Shown: positions 60,191 through 64,000 of the stretch, piece after piece
Position numbering within the stretch: the stretch's first letter is position 1
How the letters are laid out: every line of letters starts with the position of its first letter
DNA from: Symsagittifera roscoffensis
Lineage: Eukaryota > Xenacoelomorpha > Acoela > Convolutidae
Direction: 5' to 3'
Length of the DNA: 64,000 nt
Assembly: GCF_963678635.1 (NCBI RefSeq)
Contig: NC_087062.1
Coordinates: 72,755,345-72,819,344, forward strand
Program-made: the position numbers and the translations under genes
The notes under the pieces: model-generated
Told to the model about the DNA's origin: nothing
The model's input: only the letters and a program-made list of their open reading frames with translations
Databases searched by the model: none

Positions 60191-60389
60191 ATTCAACTTG
60201 TGTACGATGCAGTATTCTGCTGGTTTTAAATTTTTTTTGTTATGTGAAAGCGGTAAACTTAAACTACGACGCAGTGATTTATATATTTTCTTTGCAAACA
60301 ATTTTTTTTCACAGGTTGAGTTTTTTCTCGAAGCAAATTTTATCTAGGTTAAATATAAGATGATAATAAAAAATAAAACATAGCTTGAA

Positions 60390-60801
60390 TAATATAGAAT
60401 ATTATCGTGTCTTGAAGTTTTTTGAAAAATTTTCAAATTTTTTGTTAAGAAATCTAAGTTTCTGCCCAAAAATTCATTCCATTGACTTAACATGAAGCAA
60501 ACAGACTAATTACAAGACCTTCATTTCACAACTTACACGTAATTAACCATTGGTAATTTCCAATTAGATAAAGCGCGCCGAAATGTTTGCGAAAAAACTA
60601 GACACTTGCACACAAAATCTAAAAAACTATCGTTTTCTTACCATTACACAAACCGTGAAGCTTTACCAATTGTATTCCCTATCTTAATACACTGAAGTTT
60701 CTTTACCCAATGTTAATGCATAGAATGGAAGACCGGAAACTTTTAACCTAATACATGGGGTCTTCCATGCCCCCCTCCCCACTTCCAACCCAACATCTAC
60801 T
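60390..60801 (-). repeat. right terminal inverted repeat
   Basis: Reverse complement of the left repeat, ending CCAACATCTACT at 60801. It has its own GGAAGACC...GGTCTTCC hairpin at about 60727-60768. The outer part is C-rich on the plus strand. Confidence 0.85.
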
Positions 60802-61210
60802 ACTTCATCACCTCTTTTAGCAACCCCTTCCCCAGTTTACCCCCCTCCACAGCTTACCCCTCGTCAGTTTGCCATCCCTGCCACCTCCCCCAACCAATTT
60901 ACCTCTTCTCAGTTTAACCCCCCATGTTAGCATCAACCCCCCACCCCCGTTTACTAAATGTGGGCGGGCGGAAAAAGTAGGGAGAGAGTGGAACAAAAAA
61001 CATAGGTAAAAAACAGGGGGTTAACTGTAACTGGGGGGGGGGGGGGGGATGGAGGGTTAGGGTTGGGGGTAAATTTTAGTAAACATGGGGCTGGGCGCAT
61101 GAATAAATGCAGGTGTGGTTTAAATGCAGGCGTGAGAGGAGAGGGAAGGGTAGGAACAAATGCGGATGGGGGCAAAGTGACGAGGAGGGGGGAGGTTTAA
61201 TTTGAGTAGG
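60770..61210. repeat. C-rich to G-rich strand switch
   Basis: About 60770-60955 has many C-runs with recurring CAGTTTACC/CAGCTTACC words. From about 60960 the plus strand becomes G-rich, with a run of about 16 G near 61034 and GGGTTAGGGTTGGGGG after it. G-quadruplex potential on opposite strands on the two sides. Confidence 0.7.
60802..60809. repeat. probable target site duplication, right copy
   Basis: ACTTCATC directly follows the CT end of the right terminal repeat and pairs with ACTCCATC at 18351-18358. Confidence 0.6.
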
Positions 61211-61269
61211 TTTAGATAGCGAGTAGGCCGTGACTAACGCAGAACTTTTGACAGTTTTGCAATTTATTT

Positions 61270-61500
61270 TGCAAAAAATGTAAAGATTATAATCCGTTAT
61301 AACCAATTATAATGGATTTTGATTGGATTATAATCCATTATTGAGAATTTTATTGGATTGTGTTTTAACGAAAACATTCGAGTATAATGATAAGTTCATC
61401 AATTTTTTGGTCTAAATTTGCAACATTAATGGATTATAATGACAATTTAGAAAAAAAAATTCCATTATAATCGATTATTATCCATTAATTCATGGAATTC
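61270..61500. repeat. AT-rich near-palindromic repeat
   Basis: Recurrent ATAATGGATT/AATCCATTAT words in both orientations. The same style occurs at 18000-18190 on the other side of the large element. Confidence 0.5.
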
Positions 61501-61689
61501 CGTTGCGAGATGTAACCATCCGCAATTTTTTGTAATGAAACTTTGTGATTTGATTTTGAAATTTTTTGGGAAAGATTACTGTTGTTTTTGATAGGTTCGC
61601 TCTTCTGATGAGACATCAGAGAATATAGAATCAAATAGTTAATTCTCCTGAGGACAACTTTCTTGGGCCAGTGCCCATCTTTTGGTCCA

Positions 61690-62700
61690 ATCTAAAAATC
61701 AGATATGCAGATTTCTGTTCAGATTCTTCGGAGGTAATTCCAGATTTGCAGACTTATGGTCATTGCTTGCAGCATTTGTGTTGAGGTTTAGCAGACGTAG
61801 GTTGAAACTTGGCAGATTTTTGTTTGGACTTTGCAGACTTATATATCTACATTGAAGTCCTAGGTTCAGTTTTTTTAGATTCTTGTTCAGACCTTAGTTT
61901 GCGTTGCTACTAGACATTTTTGGTCTGCTGATCGGCTCAAATTTTATGCAGAATTGTGTTCATGCTTAGCAGACTTATCAGAATTCATAGGTCGCAGACT
62001 TCTTTACAGACATTGTAGATTTATGTTTGGACTTTGCTGGCTTGTGCTTAGATTTTGCAACTTTTTTCAGACTTCCAGTTATATTATTAGGCTTTGCAGA
62101 ACCATGTTCAAAAACTGAGAGCCCGTGTCGTCTTTTTTGCAGATTTCTTTGACGAAATTGTAGATTATGCTCAGATTTTGAAGTGTTTTTGTTTAAATTA
62201 GGAGACTTTGTTCAGATTTTGCGGATTTTTCCAAATTGCAGACATATTATCAGACGTTGCAGATTTATGTTCAGATTTGCTGACTCACGTTGATTTTTTC
62301 AGACTTGTGATAAGAGAGTTTATGATGCAGTTCCAGTTATGCTCAGACTTATGTACAAACTTTTATTCAAACTTATGTTCAGACTTTGCAAGCTTTGATT
62401 CGCACTGCGGTTCAAACGTGGATCGTTTCAGACTTATGAATTTTCTCTATAGGCTTAGTCGACTTAAGCACATACTTTTCAGACTTCTTTTCAGTTTTTG
62501 CTGCGTTGGATTTAGACTTTGCAGTTTCATCTTCCAATTTTGCAGACTTAAGCTCAAACTTTGAAGCATTGCGTTTAGCCTAAGAAGAAATATTTTTAAG
62601 TTTGCAGAGTTGTTTTCAGATTTTGCAGCTTTAAGCTCAGAATTTGTAGGCTATGTTACGGTTTTGCAGAATTTAGTTCATACTATGTAGACCTAGATTT
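61690..62700. repeat. degenerate satellite, GCAGACTTATGTTCAGA-type
   Basis: Words like TTTGCAGACTTATGTTCAGA recur every 25-35 bases with drift for about 1 kb. The open frame at 62208-62564 is a by-product. Confidence 0.65.
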
Positions 62701-63378
62701 GCGTTGCGAATATCACTTTTTGGTCGCAGCGCGGATCGGTTCGGACCCTCGATTTTGATTTAAACTCTGACAAACTAATCAAAATTTAAACATTGACGAA
62801 ATAATCAAAAATTTATGTTTCGTTTTTTTTTCTTGAATTTATTTTGCAGACGCTTCTGTTAACTTCAAATGGTTGTATTGAGCGAAGAAAAACATCAACA
62901 ACCCAATTCGAAATCACGAACAAAAACTAAACAAAACTGCTCGTATCAGGGCGAAGTACTGAATATTTTGACTGCCTTTTAAGGCTTTTGGAGCAGTAAT
63001 AACAAGGAAAATTTAAATATAATCAAACAAATTGAATTTTTTTTCTTCTAAAAATTGCCATTTTCTTCTGACAGGTTAACTCTTCGCTTACACGTTGATA
63101 GCGCGAAATAAATTGCTCGTTAGTTGTCCCAAATTGGCAAAAATGGCAATCTATAAACCCCATAACTTTACAAAAAATGATCTTTTCAAATTTAAGCTCA
63201 TGACAACAATACCTTCGAATGATATAAAAAATTCTGTCATCAAAAATTGCTAGGTAAAAAGTCAAAATTTGTCTGAAAAAGAACCACTCCGAGCACAAAT
63301 ATTCCGTTACTTTCGTACTGAAAGTCGAAACAAATAGGAAAATTATAAATATGTTTGAAAACTAAACTTATACAACAG
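62701..63378. other. end of the GTPase intron
   Basis: No gene recognised. Closes with the acceptor TATACAACAG at 63369-63378, which has a weak pyrimidine tract. Confidence 0.45.
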
Positions 63379-63815
63379 GAGCTGGAGGCACAGCTACGAC
63401 TGGAGGCGCAGCTGCAGCGGCAGCAGCAGGAACCACGGCAGCAGGAGGTACGGCTGTGGCAGCAGGAGGCACAGCTGGGGTGGCAGGAGGTACGGCTGCG
63501 GCAGCAGGAGGTACAGCTGGGATGGCAGGAGGTGCCGCTGGGGTGGCAGGAGGTGCAGCTGCTGCAGAAGGCGCAGCAGCAGGTGGTTTGTCAGTGGGAG
63601 GGTATGCTTTAAGTGCAGGAGCCGCTGTAGTTGGTGCGGTGGCGGCTGTTGCTGTTGTTTCTGTGACTTCATTGATAATCGGAGGCGTCACAATCTACAA
63701 ATATTCAAAAACCAAAGATGGATACGAAGAAGAACTGCGCAAAAGACTCAATTCAACTTACAAACTGGCCATCAAAGTGGAAGAAGAAAAGGCAAAACTA
63801 GCAGGGATCTACTAA
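63379..63815 (+). CDS. immunity-related-GTPase-like protein, C-terminal exon
   Basis: Open from 63366 without an ATG, preceded by ACAACAG at 63372-63378. Splicing 17829 to 63379 rebuilds a Gly codon (G|GA) and keeps frame to TAA at 63813-63815: 1144+437 = 1581 bases, 526 residues. The exon begins with Gly/Ala/Thr-rich sequence containing about six 7-residue repeats of the AGGTAxx type. A hydrophobic stretch (AVVGAVAAVAVVSVTSLIIG) and a charged helical tail follow (EEELRKRLNS... KVEEEKAK). The composition continues the Gly/Val/Ala stretch at the end of the previous exon. Extra exons in between cannot be excluded. Confidence 0.65.
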
Positions 63816-64000
63816 ACTCATCGCAAAAGGAAGAGTTCAAAAGCCTTTGACCGAAATTTAACGATTTTATATGAGCTACAAAATTAACAATTTCTGTACA
63901 GAATTGAGATATTTTTCCACTTTCTGAAAAAACCACGAATTTTCTTTGCGCCTATTATGTATAAAATTTGGTGCTGCTTATTTTGAACAAATTCTAATTG

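Larger units (their letters stand above)
18359..60801. mobile_element. giant Maverick/Polinton-type element, about 42.4 kb, decayed
   Basis: The ends are inverted and begin AGTAGATGTTGGG on each strand; complementarity runs about 410-430 bases with scattered differences. The ends read AG...CT as in Polintons. Inside are fragments of hallmark genes: family B polymerase, retroviral-type integrase, packaging ATPase, capsid-type protein and adenain-like protease. Known Polintons are mostly 15-25 kb with up to about 40 kb reported, so this one is enlarged. Roughly 25.6-56.6 kb is repeated cassettes. The core genes carry stops, shifts and deletions, so the element is not autonomous. A composite of several nested elements is the main alternative. 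Confidence 0.85.

Noticed and set aside
61034-61075. Telomere-like GGGTTAGGGTTGGGGG
   Set aside because: Only one or two units inside a G-rich tract; no extended telomeric array.
62208-62564. 118-codon open frame rich in CSD/FR words
   Set aside because: Generated by the degenerate GCAGACTTATGTTCAGA satellite.
63355-63672. Gln/Leu-rich open frames overlapping the C-terminal GTPase exon on both strands
   Set aside because: Shadows of the GC-rich Gly/Ala repeat; only the Gly/Ala frame joins the upstream exon in phase.
1-64000. tRNA, rRNA, CRISPR array or bacterial operon features
   Set aside because: None seen; gene structure, introns and repeats are eukaryotic.

Overview
The window is nuclear DNA of an animal: AT-rich, sparse genes with GT-AG introns, and several transposon-derived repeat families. 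Lineage cannot be fixed from sequence. An IRG-type GTPase, a LITAF-like protein and a TSP1 protein point to an invertebrate, possibly a deuterostome, and many introns are very short (46-86 bases).

Left third (1-18358): a three-exon minus-strand gene for a membrane protein with thrombospondin type 1 modules (2249-4448), a plus-strand LITAF-domain gene (9584-10345), and the first coding exon of an immunity-related-GTPase-like gene (16686-17829). Between them lie fold-back elements, GGCGCC-bearing repeats and low-complexity DNA.

Centre and right (18359-60801): one very large Maverick/Polinton-type element, about 42.4 kb, with terminal inverted repeats of about 410-430 bases, AG...CT ends and a probable 8-base target duplication (ACTCCATC / ACTTCATC). 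The left end carries a decayed minus-strand block: packaging ATPase, integrase, two small conserved proteins, F54H12.2-type capsid protein and adenain-like protease. The right end carries a decayed plus-strand protein-primed-type family B DNA polymerase. Between them about 31 kb has been built by repeated direct duplication of cassettes. Each cassette has an unrecognised minus-strand gene ('beta', six copies, two intact), often a second minus-strand frame ('alpha'), and a divergent plus-strand gene (a small 'MCQ' protein, a zinc-finger-like protein or the polymerase first exon). The cassettes carry arrays of CCAAT, GATTGG or CRE (TGACGTCA) motifs at promoter positions. Three extra copies of the right terminal repeat lie inside the element, all in the same orientation.

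The element sits inside one intron of the GTPase gene. The exon ending at 17829 (GCAG|GTACGC) and an open exon starting at 63379 (CAACAG|GAGC) join in matching phase, giving a 526-residue protein with a Gly/Ala-repeat C-terminus and an intron of 45,549 bases. The right flank of the element holds a C-rich/G-rich strand switch and a degenerate satellite. Protein-family calls rest on recognised motifs and remembered family patterns, not on a search.
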